Shown piece after piece: positions 1-10,979 of a DNA stretch of 64,000 bases. The stretch's first letter is position 1. The number at the start of each line of letters is the position of its first letter. The notes below the pieces were generated by a model. It was not told the origin of the DNA. It searched no databases and saw only the letters and a list, made by a program, of their open reading frames with translations. Origin of the DNA: Siphonodentalium dalli (lineage: Eukaryota > Mollusca > Scaphopoda > Gadilida > Siphonodentaliidae); NCBI GenBank assembly GCA_032622095.1, contig CP136066.1, forward strand, positions 157,255,152 through 157,319,151. Reading direction: 5' to 3'. The position numbers and the translations under genes are program-made.

Positions 1-603
1 GCAACCATTTCAGGTATATAATCAATTATTAAATTAAATTAATTATTAGTGCCCTTTTAAGAGATCTGATCTAGTAATGACACCCAGGTCAAATTACCCA
101 TATATACAAAATTTCAGCTCCAAGGGTCCAGCTGTTTCTGTATAAACAATCAGTAGATAAAAGCCAATTGGGACAGCCTTTTAAGTTTGACACTGCATGT
201 CGCTAGTAGTCCCTCATATGACGTCACATGAAGGAAGATTCAGACTGCATAATCCATAATGGAATATTTAATTGAATGAATCGGCATATAACTTCATTTA
301 TGGGCGGCCTATCACAAAAATCTTTTTGGCAACGTGCTCAGTGGGTTAGTGGGCATCAATAAAGACTGACAAGAGCCACACCAGTGTAATTCTTGTATGA
401 ACCACAAGTCACACTATATACAGTACTAGTACTGCCTTAAGTAATTGATCCAGTAACTGGGGTGCTTATGTGTTTATAACTGCAGTCAAACCATAACTTC
501 CCCACAATTTATATTATAATTAAGGTTATGTGACTGTTGTGGCACCACCGAGTAAATGATTAAATGTGGTAAAGGAACCTTGGTTATATTCCTTGACTGC
601 CAA
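1..603. other. non-coding flank, no gene seen
   Basis: AT-rich sequence without a convincing reading frame. A short piece near 419-450 resembles the outer part of the hairpin MITE at 1288-1500 (a TACAGTA-type start followed by a CCTTAAGTAAT-like stretch), so it may be a decayed relative. Nothing else is recognised. Confidence 0.5.
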
Positions 604-1066
604 TACTCTTGGGCTCCAAATAAACATGCATGCACGTTTATTATTTTCTTGGGTAATTTCCCCCCCCCCCTGCACAGTGCTTATTTGGGTCTGCGTGTTT
701 ATTAATATGAGGCTATGAAAATTTAAATTAGCATATACACATGTATATATATAATATATATATATATATGATTCTGATATCAAGATGTCGTAGCACACCG
801 GTATAACTTCTTGCATGAACATATTCAAGTATATGGCATACATGTGGACAATTAAATATTGTATAAAATGCCACATGTCACATACTATGTTGATTCCTAT
901 ACTTGATCTACTAAAAATAATTTGTTTAACCACAGCTAATATGTTGATGTTTTGCTCAGAGTCCCCCCTGCACTTTTATTTGGGTCTGCACGTTTATTAA
1001 CTTTCAATGGAATTTCCCCCCTGCACTATTATTTGGGCCTGCACTTTTATTTGGAGCCCAAGAGTA
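604..1066. repeat. inverted-repeat element with GC-run/TTTATTTGGG units
   Basis: The left end (TACTCTTGGGCTCCAAATAA from 604) is the reverse complement of the right end (TTATTTGGAGCCCAAGAGTA, ending 1066). Inside both arms a C-run followed by TGCAC and TTATTTGGG-type sequence recurs, so the arms are themselves made of short repeated units. The centre holds an (AT)n microsatellite near 747-770. No transposase is present. It is probably a non-autonomous DNA element; the superfamily is not clear and no target-site duplication was found. Confidence 0.6.
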
Positions 1067-1287
1067 CACTGTAGGAATTAGTAACTGCTGACTGTTTCAT
1101 TTCTGTGATATTATATAAATTTCTGGAGCCACAATTGTACATGGAAGTTACTATTTCATACCTGTTGATGATTACATGCATTTTAGGTCCACAATCCTCT
1201 GGTTATCTTGCAGTTTATAACCCGCAATTAAAGTCTAAACGAAATGTGGTCTAACTAGGGTGGCACCCTGGTTCAATGAGTCATTTA

Positions 1288-1500
1288 CAATAATGCCCTA
1301 AGTAATCAACCCCTTAACCACAGCAGAATTATGGGTAACTTTTCAGGATTTAGTCGGAAATATGGCTTGTTGTCATTCATCGGAAAGCTCTCACTCAGAG
1401 CTTTCCGATGAATGGCAACAAGCCATATTTCCGACTAAATACTGAAAAGTTACCCATAATTCTGCTGTGGTTAACGGGTTGATTATTTAGGGCATTACTG
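1288..1500. mobile_element. mariner-like hairpin MITE (near-perfect palindrome)
   Basis: The two halves are almost exact reverse complements of about 100 bp each, separated by only a few bases (TCACTC near 1392). The ends read CAATAATGCCC and GGGCATTACTG and are each flanked by TA (1286-1287 and 1501-1502), which fits the TA target of Tc1/mariner elements. There is no coding capacity. The high arm identity suggests either a recent insertion or arm homogenisation. The superfamily call rests on the TA flank alone. Confidence 0.7.
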
Positions 1501-1502
1501 TA

Positions 1503-2190
1503 CTTAGGGCAGTACAGTAGTGTTCTGATCATTGAAATATCACTGTATTAGGCTAACCACAGAACATTTACGCTACATGTATACACTGAGGTATGTATGT
1601 TATAATTGTCAGATGGATTCTCAGCCGGGATAGCCCCAAAATACACAGGACAATGCCAAACAAGAGCAAAATGTATATTGGCGAAAAAAAATTACTAAGC
1701 AAAATGAAGCTTTTCTACTCTATGTTTCCTCTTGCCATGCTCGACAGATGGCTTTTCGTATGGGGTGGTTGTGCTTCAGTTGTGCCCCCAAATTCGAAAT
1801 GTGTTGGGTATTGCTCCACTGAATCTCCCATTTATTGTATTGGCCCTAATTTGTCTTCGATTTTTTGAATTTGAGTATACCGGGTAGTCACCTCAATGAC
1901 ACATGTACCAGGGAATCCCAATGTTGAGGTTAAAATATGCCAAATTTACGGTCTGAGTCTGAGTGGGGTTGGGGATTGTCACCAAAACAGATAAAACATA
2001 TTTGCTGTCAATTTCATCTGAACAATAATATATAAAGGCTTCCCCATGATATGAAGAATGGTTTGGATTAAAGTCATGTTGTCAAAGTAATTCCGTCTGT
2101 TCATTCTGCATTATTCTGAGAAACCGAAAATTGTCTAGATCAAGCCAGAGTGATTTGTAACTGTCAAAACACTTCAATAAAAAATGTTAG
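1503..2190. other. non-coding, nothing recognised
   Basis: A plus-strand reading frame at 1593-1868 has no recognisable domain, low-complexity lysine-rich sequence and no splice context, so I do not call it a gene. No repeat structure is evident by eye. Confidence 0.4.
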
Positions 2191-2194
2191 ATTT

Positions 2195-2545
2195 AACAAG
2201 AGGTTGCACCACGGGTTCTAGGATACTCCCATGGTGAAAATTGAAATATGGGCAGGTCGGAAACCAAATTGTGAAAAAAAAATTCAAAACAAACAAATTT
2301 GTGGACAACGACGGACGGAAATCCAACATTTTCAGATAAAGAAAGAGGGATAACTCTTGATCGGAAAATGTGAACAATGTCAATAAACCCATTTTGAAAG
2401 CCCTCCTGATGCCAAACCTGCATACCAAATTTCATTGATATCCGAACACCCGTGTCTGAGATATAAGAGCAGATGGATGGATGGATGGACGGACGGACAG
2501 ATGTAATCCAGTATACCCCCATCTTTTGGGATGGGAGTATAATTA
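2195..2545 (-). repeat. dispersed element with (GGAC)n tract and terminal hairpin
   Basis: A tetranucleotide run (GGAT/GGAC, about 2472-2500) is followed by a small hairpin around TATACCCCCATC and GATGGGAGTATAA (2512-2543). The same arrangement in the opposite orientation occurs at about 62345-62490, and a related tail with GACA/GGAC repeats ends the element at 37522-37950. This marks a dispersed family. The 2195 end is approximate. It has no coding capacity. Confidence 0.5.
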
Positions 2546-3517
2546 AAGTCATTAGCTTCACTCCCGGTGGGTATATATTTCATGTCAGACAGAACTGTAT
2601 CCGATATACCATAAGAAAGGTCATAAAAAACTAGAAATAAAACCCCAAGGTTGCATATTATTGATGCGGTATTCGCCCCGTATTAAATTGTTGAAAACTG
2701 CGGTCAGAGTAAGAAATCTTCTCAGATACAACCACATTTTCGGCGCGAATCATCGCGTGGAGGTCATGGAATTATATTCGGAAGAAATCGGAACCGCCTG
2801 AAAAACGACGATCGGCTGGCACGCACGGTTGACAGAACAGCCAAAACAATAGCCGGCATGTCGATAACCGAAAGTAGATTCCTCAAAACACAAACTAGAT
2901 AATGTCTTTATTTTTGCATCGATATCTCATGTTTTCTAATTGAAATATCGAGAATTAATTGGCAACTAACAAAGTGTACACACTGTGTATATGTTATATA
3001 TGGATTGTTTGCAAATGTAGGCGTGAATGGGTATTCACAGCATGCAAAATACGATTGGCACACCTCCGAACTGATGCAGGTCGTCATGATTCTCATCGAT
3101 TGGAAATAAACAAATCGGGGAATTCCTGCGTTTCTTATCAAACGTCAACATATTTGGTCGAATTTAAGATGAAGTTATCTGCAATGGCATTATTGACTTC
3201 TGTAAATGGAAATTATTAGCAATATTTGAAATGCAGAGTGAATCACCGATCGATCTATATTAAATTATAATAGCCCAATCAGGCTGAACTAGATCGATTG
3301 GTCTTCCTGGCATAGAGAGGGAACTCTAAATTTCTTAAATATTAAAATTTTGTTTGTTTTCAAATTTGTACAAGTTTATAATGAATATTACCAGTAAAAA
3401 ATTATACCGTTGTCTTTCATTAGTTTCAAAATAAATGAGAATTTTTTTTAATTGGTAAAAACAGCTGGTCGAAAGAACAATTTAGAGTACTCCCCTTATC
3501 CCAGATTCACTTTATAG
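2546..3517. other. non-coding, slightly GC-richer patch
   Basis: No supported gene. The piece at about 2690-2880 is GC-richer and contains CpGs, unlike its neighbours, but carries no recognisable coding or promoter signature. A small inverted repeat lies at 3241-3304 (GATCGATCTA and TAGATCGAT arms); a related sequence recurs at 7588-7655, so this is a two-copy dispersed repeat. Confidence 0.4.
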
Positions 3518-5502
3518 TAGCTAATTACACTTAATCGTAAATTATTTACGCTTAAGCATAATTAACTTACGATAAGCGTAATACATTTGAATTACGTTTA
3601 AGTGTAATTGGCTTCATCAGCTATCTCACCTCTATGGGAGGAAGCCAAATTAACATTTAATAAATAATTGAGCTAAAGCCCCCTCCCATCAAGGAATCTC
3701 TAATTACACTTAAGCGCTTAGAGATTCCTTATTGCGCTTAAGTGCAATACGATATTCCTTTTTGTGCTTAAGTGCAATAAGATATTCCTTATTGTGCTAA
3801 GCGCAATTATATATTTCCTTATTGAACTTAATCGCAATTATATCTTCCCTTATTATATCGCTTAAGCTCAATTATATCGCTTAAGCTCTATTATTTATTA
3901 AATGTTAATTTGGCTCCCCATATATCTCATGTATATTGGTATAACCTGATGTAGGTTACTGGCATTAGTAATGCGGTTGCATCCATTTCAGCTTGAGGGG
4001 AGTTCAATGAGAGTGTATATGAATTACGTTTAAGCGTACTTCATTTACGCTTAAGCGCAGAACTCATTTACACTTAAGCATAATTAAAATGAATAATGCT
4101 TAAGCAAATACCTAACTCCAACTGATTTCCTCTGTCTGAATAATTGAGTCCATCTCATATTATATGGGGGAGTCTAAACCGATGTTTGATTGATGTCTTA
4201 TTGCCAGAGTAAATTTGAGTTTAGAGGGAATCGCATGGGAGACAGCCTTTTCAAATATATTATTAATTAGTGTAAATCAATTGCGCTCAAGCGCAAAAAA
4301 TATGTGTCTAATAATATATTTGCGCTTTAGCATAAAATTGCCATAAATGTGATCTATTTTATGGGAGGCCCTTTTCACATTTATTATTTATTTACGCTTA
4401 AGCGCAAATAACCTCTATCATTTGCGCTTAAGCAAATAGATCATATTTGCGCTTAGGCGTAAATCATTTGCACTTAAGCGCAAATAAAAATCAATATGCA
4501 TTGATCCCCCCTAAATTAATTTTACATGGCACAGGCCTAAACACATCACTAAAGTTGATATAACCCCACCATATGAGGGAAACAACCCCCCAGAAACCCC
4601 AAGATCTGTTTTATGACCATGGAAATGATATAGATCTGTGTAGGATATGTCTCTTTTATAAAATATACTATATCTCTGAGATGGAGACACAAATTCTTGG
4701 GGATAGGGATGCTGATATTATGAAAATAGGGGTTTTTCCCCTACTTCAAGTCAATGAGTACACCATATGAGGGAAGCAAACCCCAGTAACCCCTAATTCC
4801 CTATTTATGGCTAAGGAAATGGTATATATCTGTGCAGGAGATAATAAAATATACATGAGCTCTGGGAGTGAGGCACCAATTCTTGGGACACCAGGGACAG
4901 AGATGCTGATATGCATATGGATTTCTTTTTTCAACTTTCCAGTCTGTATGGGGCTACTACTATGGGCCCATGATAATATAATATGAGATGGACTCAATCA
5001 TTCACATCAGAGGGATGTAACAGTAAGGGAGTGTTAGGTATTTGCGCTTAAGCGCAAATAAATTGATAGACACATATTTGCGCTTAAGCGCAAATGATTT
5101 ACGCTTAAGCACAAATATTTGCGCTTAAGCGCAAATAAATAATAAATGTGAAAAGGGCCTCCCATACTATTTCCGCTAAATCGCATATGATTTGTATTTA
5201 AGTATAAATGATTTGCTCTTAAGTGCAAATGATTTACACTTAAGCGTAAATGATTTGCGATTAAGCAGAATCAGAATAAATGTGAAAACGGCTTCTCGTA
5301 TAATCGCTTAAGCATAATTCATTTACGATTAAGTGTAATTAATCTATCAATGAAAATGAATGACCAGTACTCATAGGAGTAATGCTTTATCTACATCATA
5401 CGGTTAAGTGTAAGTGAATTACGCTTTATATGTGTACATTGCACCTGAGTGTAATACATTACGCTTAAGTGTAATTCACTTACGCTAAAGTGCAATTAGC
5501 TA
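3518..5502. repeat. foldback-like array of palindromic CGCTTAAGCG motifs
   Basis: Dozens of copies of a roughly 16-bp unit, consensus ACGCTTAAGCGCAAAT with variants such as CACTTAAG, lie at 3518-4100, 4260-4500 and 5038-5500. Each unit contains the 10-bp palindrome CGCTTAAGCG. The region is also inverted on a larger scale: GAGTCCATCTCATATTATAT (4147-4166) is the reverse complement of ATATAATATGAGATGGACTC (4976-4995), and TAGCTAATT near 3518 mirrors AATTAGCTA ending 5502. The arms are therefore tandem arrays, as in foldback elements. There is no coding capacity. Confidence 0.75.
4568..4960 (+). repeat. two diverged direct copies, about 190 bp each, in the array centre
   Basis: The stretches beginning CACCATATGAGGGAA near 4568 and 4760 are imperfect direct repeats, sharing the CCATATGAGGG start, an ATATAGATCTGTG/ATATATCTGTG block and a CAATTCTTGGG block. 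The period is about 192 bp. They fill the non-palindromic centre of the 3518-5502 structure. Neither copy encodes anything recognisable. Confidence 0.6.
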
Positions 5503-6660
5503 ATACATGTGAAAAAGGCCTTCCAAGTTCCATTATAGTTATCATCTATCAGAATGAATAGTGCTGACAAAAGCTTGACAACAGAATTTGCCCTTAAAAA
5601 TATTTCATGGCCAATGAGCTAACAAATGGTCTGTACTTGCATATTGAATACGGTTACAAATTATTGTACTATTGTACAGGTATAATGTAATTAAACAGTT
5701 TTGAGTTACAAAAGTAAAAGACAACTCTTGATTGCACGGTACTGTGCTTGCGGCCAGATCATCGACGTACCGGTATACAGATCGATGGCCAGATTGATGT
5801 AAGAATTCGGTCAATGCGCTTACAATTTTCTATAAATAGTAACATTTTGGAATTATTACCTCTCGATCAATGTTCGATTATAATCTTTGCCACTAACTCG
5901 GCCAATGTTCTTCCGTTTGTGATTTCACGCAACAATTCCCTTTCTATTCCTTCCGTGTCGAATTGACTACCGATTGCGATGTCAATTTGTTTTTCGCTTT
6001 AATATTCTGATGTGACGTTATTCCAGCGAACGGTCATCCTCCCTAGAAGCCATTTCTGGGAACAAACCCGATTCAATCCCAATCGAGTCGGAAGTGCTCG
6101 GGCATTTCCGTGACTGCACAAGACAACGTATCGGTTTGTTTTTTCGTGTTGTTATGGCGAGATTAATCGGGACGATTGATGAAATAGAAATAGTTAGCCG
6201 AATGGCCGTATAATGTGTACAAACTGACTTCAGGATGGGGGGTTTCGTGTATCTGAGTTATTTTATTCACTCTTCCCACATAATGACGCAGGGAACTCAA
6301 TTGTGAGGTTCAATTTACGTTTCACATCACTTTAAGAAAATACACATGCCGCAGTGGTCAGACAGTGATCATCTCTTTTGCAGCTTCTACTATGGTATGG
6401 GCACGCATAAAAATGCAATTTGAAATTTTTTACCTATTAAATTTGTTCTTCACTATTATACATATAGTGGGTGTTCTGAGTAATTGAGTTTTCCAGCCAG
6501 ATATTTCCCTTTGTTGGCTCCAAATCGTCTGACCCTAAATAGACTGCAATCTCTCAGCAGGAGGAACTCAGAGTTATTGGCCCGATACACCTTGCCTATT
6601 GTATGGTGTTGGCTTATGATCTTTTTTTCATTTGGGAGAGGTACCTTTCCACCTTTTCAT
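5503..6660. other. non-coding, nothing recognised
   Basis: Contains several open frames below 75 codons without domains. The piece at 5740-6200 is GC-richer with many CpGs but shows no splice, promoter or coding evidence that I can defend. Confidence 0.4.
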
Positions 6661-6662
6661 CT

Positions 6663-7178
6663 CTACTCTCCCTGTGGCCATTCCTCATAAATCGGCGTCG
6701 CAGCGACAGAGATAACAGTTTCTGTATCTGATAGAGTCTGGGTATGTGGTGGTGTTACTATCTCCACATCATCGCCAGATGCGTCAATGGCCAGATCCCG
6801 TGTCTTTATCACAGGTGTCTGCTGATATGACGGCTGTGGTGACATCAGTCTCCTCAGCTGGTGGTGGTGCTGGTGGTCCGCCTCTTAGCACAGCATGCCT
6901 TCATTCATCGCTGGTCTCAATGTTGCTGAGAGGGGTCTTGGTCCTTCTCTTCCTCACTGAGGCTGCCCTGCTGGATGAGGTGGTGGTGGTGGTGGTGGTT
7001 TGCTGGTGGGTTCCAGCATCCAGGTTACAGCCATTATATAGAGGGCCATGAGAAGCACCATGCTGGTGTAACTTAGAATTCCAGAAATGGCTGCGTGGCT
7101 GCCTGAACGATGGAGAGACCATTTCAGGCAGGGGTCCTTGCACAGTGAGGCTGAAGGGTTCTTTAAACAAATGACCAT
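6663..7178 (-). other. possible exon remnant: membrane helix plus polyproline tract (uncertain)
   Basis: On the minus strand a good acceptor-like CGTTCAG near 7104 is followed by a frame encoding a hydrophobic stretch (ISGILSYTSMVLLMALYIMA, one likely membrane helix) and then a run of seven prolines from (CCA)n, ending at a stop near 6956. A second minus-strand frame (6845-6663) is acidic and Ser/Thr-rich (DASGDDVEIVTPPHTQTLSD). The CCA/CAC repeats inflate open frames, so this could be chance. No family is recognised; it could be a terminal exon or pseudogene piece of a membrane protein. Confidence 0.25.
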
Positions 7179-7180
7179 AT

Positions 7181-7801
7181 CATAGCATAATCAGCCTAAT
7201 TGCACATCTGATAATCACTTGACACCTCCTAATTACCATTAATTTTTAGGTGGGCGGGTTGTCCCACAGCGAAATTGAAGGGCAGGTTGTCTCAGGGACA
7301 AATAGTCCTGTTCCCAGATATACCATACATGTGATTTGAACAATGTGTTTCGATCGTACCCGTAGGTCATACCAGTATGTCAAGCGTGCGTTGTCTTAAA
7401 AAATGAGAGCAAGAATTTTTATAGGAGTCTAGCTCTTGGGCTATTCTGCCATATACAGTATAATAGCCAGCGAGCCTATTCTACTATATATGGCAGAATA
7501 GCTATATGACAGGTTAGGGCTATTCTGGCGTATACGGCAGAATAGCCTCATCCATAAATATATTCCCCATTATCAGGTCTGGGTGAACCACCGATCGATC
7601 TATAATAGCCTGATAATGCAGTGATTGGGCTAAAATAGACTGATCGACCTTTTACAGCCAGCATGCCTCTGGGAAAAGGAGAGCAGGGATGTTTCCAGGC
7701 CTGTTTTGGTATCGGTAACCGGTATGGGCACCCAAACTAAAAGCCCCCAAAAAAAAGTTGGAAAGAAAAAAAAATTAGATAATTTTGTTTTTTACTTTTG
7801 T
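7181..7801. repeat. cluster of small inverted repeats around GGCTATTCTGCC
   Basis: GGGCTATTCTGCCATATA (7437-) and TATATGGCAGAATAGCT (-7502) form one hairpin. GGCTATTCTGGC and GGCAGAATAGCC (about 7518-7549) form a second. At 7588-7655 a sequence starting ACCGATCGATCTAT resembles that at 3241-3304. The rest of the stretch is non-coding. Confidence 0.5.
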
Positions 7802-7807
7802 TTTATT
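7802..7807 (-). promoter_or_regulatory. poly(A) signal AATAAA of the MULE-like gene
   Basis: Reads AATAAA on the minus strand, about 43 nt past the stop codon of the FLYWCH/MULE gene, and is followed by a T/A-rich tract. The position fits a cleavage signal for that transcript. Confidence 0.6.
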
Positions 7808-7849
7808 GAACATAACTATGAAAAACTAAAACAGACTTACAATAAATCG

Positions 7850-9553
7850 TCAAATAAAGCATAAATTTGTGATTGTACGCAGTTGTACGGCAATATTTGC
7901 CTTGTTTTTGTATTGGATGCGTCTATGCCATCCCTCAGTGTCGTTGTTTGTTCGAATGGAGCGCCCGTAGATGCACCACGATTCCATTGGTAGGCATCGG
8001 GAGTCCAGCCACTGTGATTCCATATACTCATAGATTAACGGCATGTTGCCGATTTTGGCTGTCGGGTGATCTCGCATCCTGGCAAATGCTGGTCGAATGT
8101 ATTCGGCTGGCAGAAGCGGCAAAGCATAAAGCTTTCGCAGTTGCCTACAAAAATGAAAAGAAGATATAAACATAAATAAGAAAATGTTCAGTTTGTTATA
8201 TATTATTCTAATTATACCCTTATTTCTGCTAATTGAAATAATAGCATTATTCTACTTATATATAATTGAAATAAAAATAATAATCATATAAGTTATATTT
8301 TGAAAAAATTTATTTAATCATACAATTCTATTATTTTATTTTAATCATATAATTCTATTTATTATTTTTATTTTATCTACTATTTTATTTTATGAGAACA
8401 AATATTTACCTGTATTCGTCTCCATTTTTGTTGTGCAGTTCGATCAGCCCTTTCTTTTGAATCTGCCTATTCACGGCCTGGGTCCAGTGAAAATAACAAC
8501 CACGTCTTTCTACCTCTGATAGTAGCTTGTGTATGGACTTCCATGTTGCCTTTTCAAAGTCCATTGTCACTGTCTTCACCGCAAGTTCATCTGGTAGTAG
8601 TTTGAGCAGTGATGCGAAGACCTGAAATGACAAAATATCATGTTGTAATATTTAAATGAAATAAATATAATGTTATAATTAAATGTCATATTGTAATATT
8701 TTCAAATTATTTGTGAACAAACTCATTTTATTTAGTTACCTTAATAGTAGAATTTTTTTTATTGCATACATTTACAATTAATATAAATTAATAAATGATA
8801 AATAAATTATATTTAAAACTATTATCTTGAAAATTCATAAATAAATAATGTATAAATGATGCGTACCATATCATAATCTTTTGCCTTTCGACGACTCATC
8901 AGAACATATATTAGCGGAATCTGTTTCAAGTATTCGCCTTTTCTGACGAAGGCGTGGATGGTCATCAGTTGATGGAATGGCTGACGCACTATGCTGAATG
9001 TTCCATCGATGTACCAATTCTTTGACCTGGATAGAATTTCTAGCTGGGCGGATGTTCCGAAAATCTGATGCCTTTGGCCGTCGAAATGGATGTCGTCTTG
9101 AAGAAAGTCTTTTGGCAGAAATCCAGTGTCGGTGACGAAGTTGTTGTCGTGTGGTGGTTTCGGCATCACCTTCTGGCGCCTTCGATTAGCCTGACGTATC
9201 AAACTATCGGGCTTTGGCAGGTCGGCGCTGGGGTTCTGGTCGAACTCATCCCGCATTAAATCTTCCGCCCGAGTTGAAGCAGGGACGAAAATCTGTTCTG
9301 TTCTGACGGCCAATTGTCGCAGGCGCGCTGAAATCTCGATGCCGGTCACATTATCAGGTTGATGGTTATGGAGTTTTGGGCCTGCTGTGAAGACATCATC
9401 TTTCTCTGTGATGGTAGCTGGGCAGGCTCCAGTCTTTTGGCGATGAGAACACCACCAATGTGTCGCCTTGCTGGTCTGTCTTTTCACGGTAAAACTGAAT
9501 CCGTCGCTGGACACTAGCTTTGGCTTGCCTCTTTTCGTTCCGTTATCAATCAT
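7850..9553 (-). CDS. FLYWCH zinc finger / MULE transposase-like protein, three exons
   Basis: Exons are 9553-8867, 8621-8410 and 8144-7850, joined in frame to give 397 aa. Introns of 245 and 265 bp start GTACGC and GTAAAT, end TTCAG and GTAG, and are far more AT-rich than the exons. Residues 10-64 form a FLYWCH zinc finger (WWC at 35, C44, HNH at 62-64). A MULE-type DDE core follows: YIDGTF (D183), MDFE (D250), GCYFHW (271-275) and RTNNDTEGWH (E370). In this family the core cuts and joins DNA, and FLYWCH binds it. The start ATG lies just after an acceptor-like TTTCAG, and an in-frame stop lies upstream, so a further 5' exon is possible. The reading frame is intact, with no premature stop. It could be a transposase or a domesticated gene. 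Confidence 0.85.
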
Positions 9554-9599
9554 TCTGAAAGTCGATGGTTTCCATCAGCTGTTCTGGGAGCAGTATTGA

Positions 9600-9828
9600 C
9601 AATTCATCGTGGCCGATTGAATGTTTCGTCGATGTCGAAGGTCGAATGGTCTATTCTGGTTGGAGGTGGAGTTGTCGTTGTCATTTCAATGTCAAAGTTT
9701 GCGATCGCCGTATCTTCTACCGTCTGCTCGACTGTCGTGGTTTGGCTGCATGCGGTGCAGACCCAATCTATTGGCGTCGCTGTCTTTATGGCATATCGGT
9801 AAACTTCTAGACTAAGGCCGGTGTATAA
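9600..9828 (-). other. possible 5' coding exon of the MULE-like gene
   Basis: On the minus strand a GC-rich frame runs open from near 9828 to a TGA near 9620, encoding a piece with CTAC and Thr/Pro-rich sequence (EMTTTTPPPTR). Its composition matches the exons of the downstream gene rather than the AT-rich surroundings. No convincing donor was found to join it to the ATG at 9553, so it may be 5' UTR or a decayed exon. Confidence 0.3.
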
Positions 9829-9943
9829 GTTACAGGGCGAGTTGTTGCCAGATACGGTGTCATATGAGGCGAAGTGAGAAGTGAGATATTAATCTCGCTG
9901 AGCCTCATATGTCACCGTAGCCGGCAACAACGAGCCCTGTAAC
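9829..9943. repeat. 115-bp hairpin element
   Basis: The ends GTTACAGGGC (9829-9838) and GCCCTGTAAC (9934-9943) are exact reverse complements. Inner blocks GTTGTTGCC / GGCAACAAC and CATATGAGGC / GCCTCATATG also pair. No clear target-site duplication was found. It lies immediately upstream of the MULE-like gene, so it could also act as a structured 5' region. Confidence 0.65.
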
Positions 9944-10979
9944 GATTTTATCATGTCACCCACATATCATGTTTTCCGTGTGAGAATTTGAATTACTTAT
10001 ACGAAGTTCATTACCTGCCAGTAAGTAAATTTGTTGTCTATGGCTATTAACTTATGTAACGTCACAGTGACGCGTCATGGGCGTTGAACGTCAACGCATT
10101 GCATCAATGGCTAATCACCAGAAGCAGGACAACAAACTTGAGTTTAATAGTCAATTTATGAGTGTTTAGAATTTCTCAAATATATCACATGCCGGTTTTG
10201 GTATATGGTACTATGTCTTTAAATTAACAGAACTTGATTTCCGACAGATATCCCTTTTCTTGGCGCCAAAATACACCAAAAATATACCCGAGGCGGCAGA
10301 GTTCCATGAAAAACAAAATGGCGGACATCGACCCCATATGGGAACCCTGAGGGGGATATGGATTCCATATGGGACGGGCTACAAAGATGACGACCCGATG
10401 TCTCCTGATATGCCTCTACCAACGGAGCGTCCTCATTGGTCGATCCAACCAGGTGACATGATAACTGCATGTACGGTGCTGCCATCTGTGGCAACCTGGA
10501 AAGACAAGTCAGTGTTATAACAAACTGGTATATATCTGTATATATTTATATACATCAAAATGAATTTCAATATTGGTTAAAGCAACATTTGACTTGTCAT
10601 AAATAATCATTTACATTAATATTCATACAGATTTGTTTTTAATTATTTAGTTAAGTTGACGTTTAAAATAAAAATTGTATAATATATATAAATTTTACAG
10701 ATTTGATTTTAAATATTAGGTTAAGTTGATGTTCAAAATAAAATTGTATAATATATACGAGTACTAACCTTCACATTGAAGACCGTGTTGACGCGGACGA
10801 ACCTCTCTGGAACATTCTATACAATTAACATCGGAGAGAAAGTCAGACATGATTGTGAGATGAATGAAAGTGTCAATGACACTGTAGCTGAACTTGGAAA
10901 GGGAATAATTTAATGTATTACAGTCAATGGAGCGATTAGGAATGTGGAAAGTTGAATGTCTAATACTAGTTTATAGACA
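9944..10979. other. non-coding; CRE-like and small palindromic motifs
   Basis: Near 10060-10100 are TGACGTCA-like half sites (AACGTCACAGTGACGCGTCA) and the palindrome GCGTTGAACGTCAACGC, in a GC-richer setting. This could be a promoter, for example for the divergent or upstream end of the MULE-like gene, but there is no direct evidence. A frame at 10260-10520 has no recognised domain. Confidence 0.3.

Noticed and set aside
2380-2561. Ser/Ile/His-rich minus-strand frames
   Set aside because: They run through the (GGAT/GGAC)n tract of a dispersed repeat.
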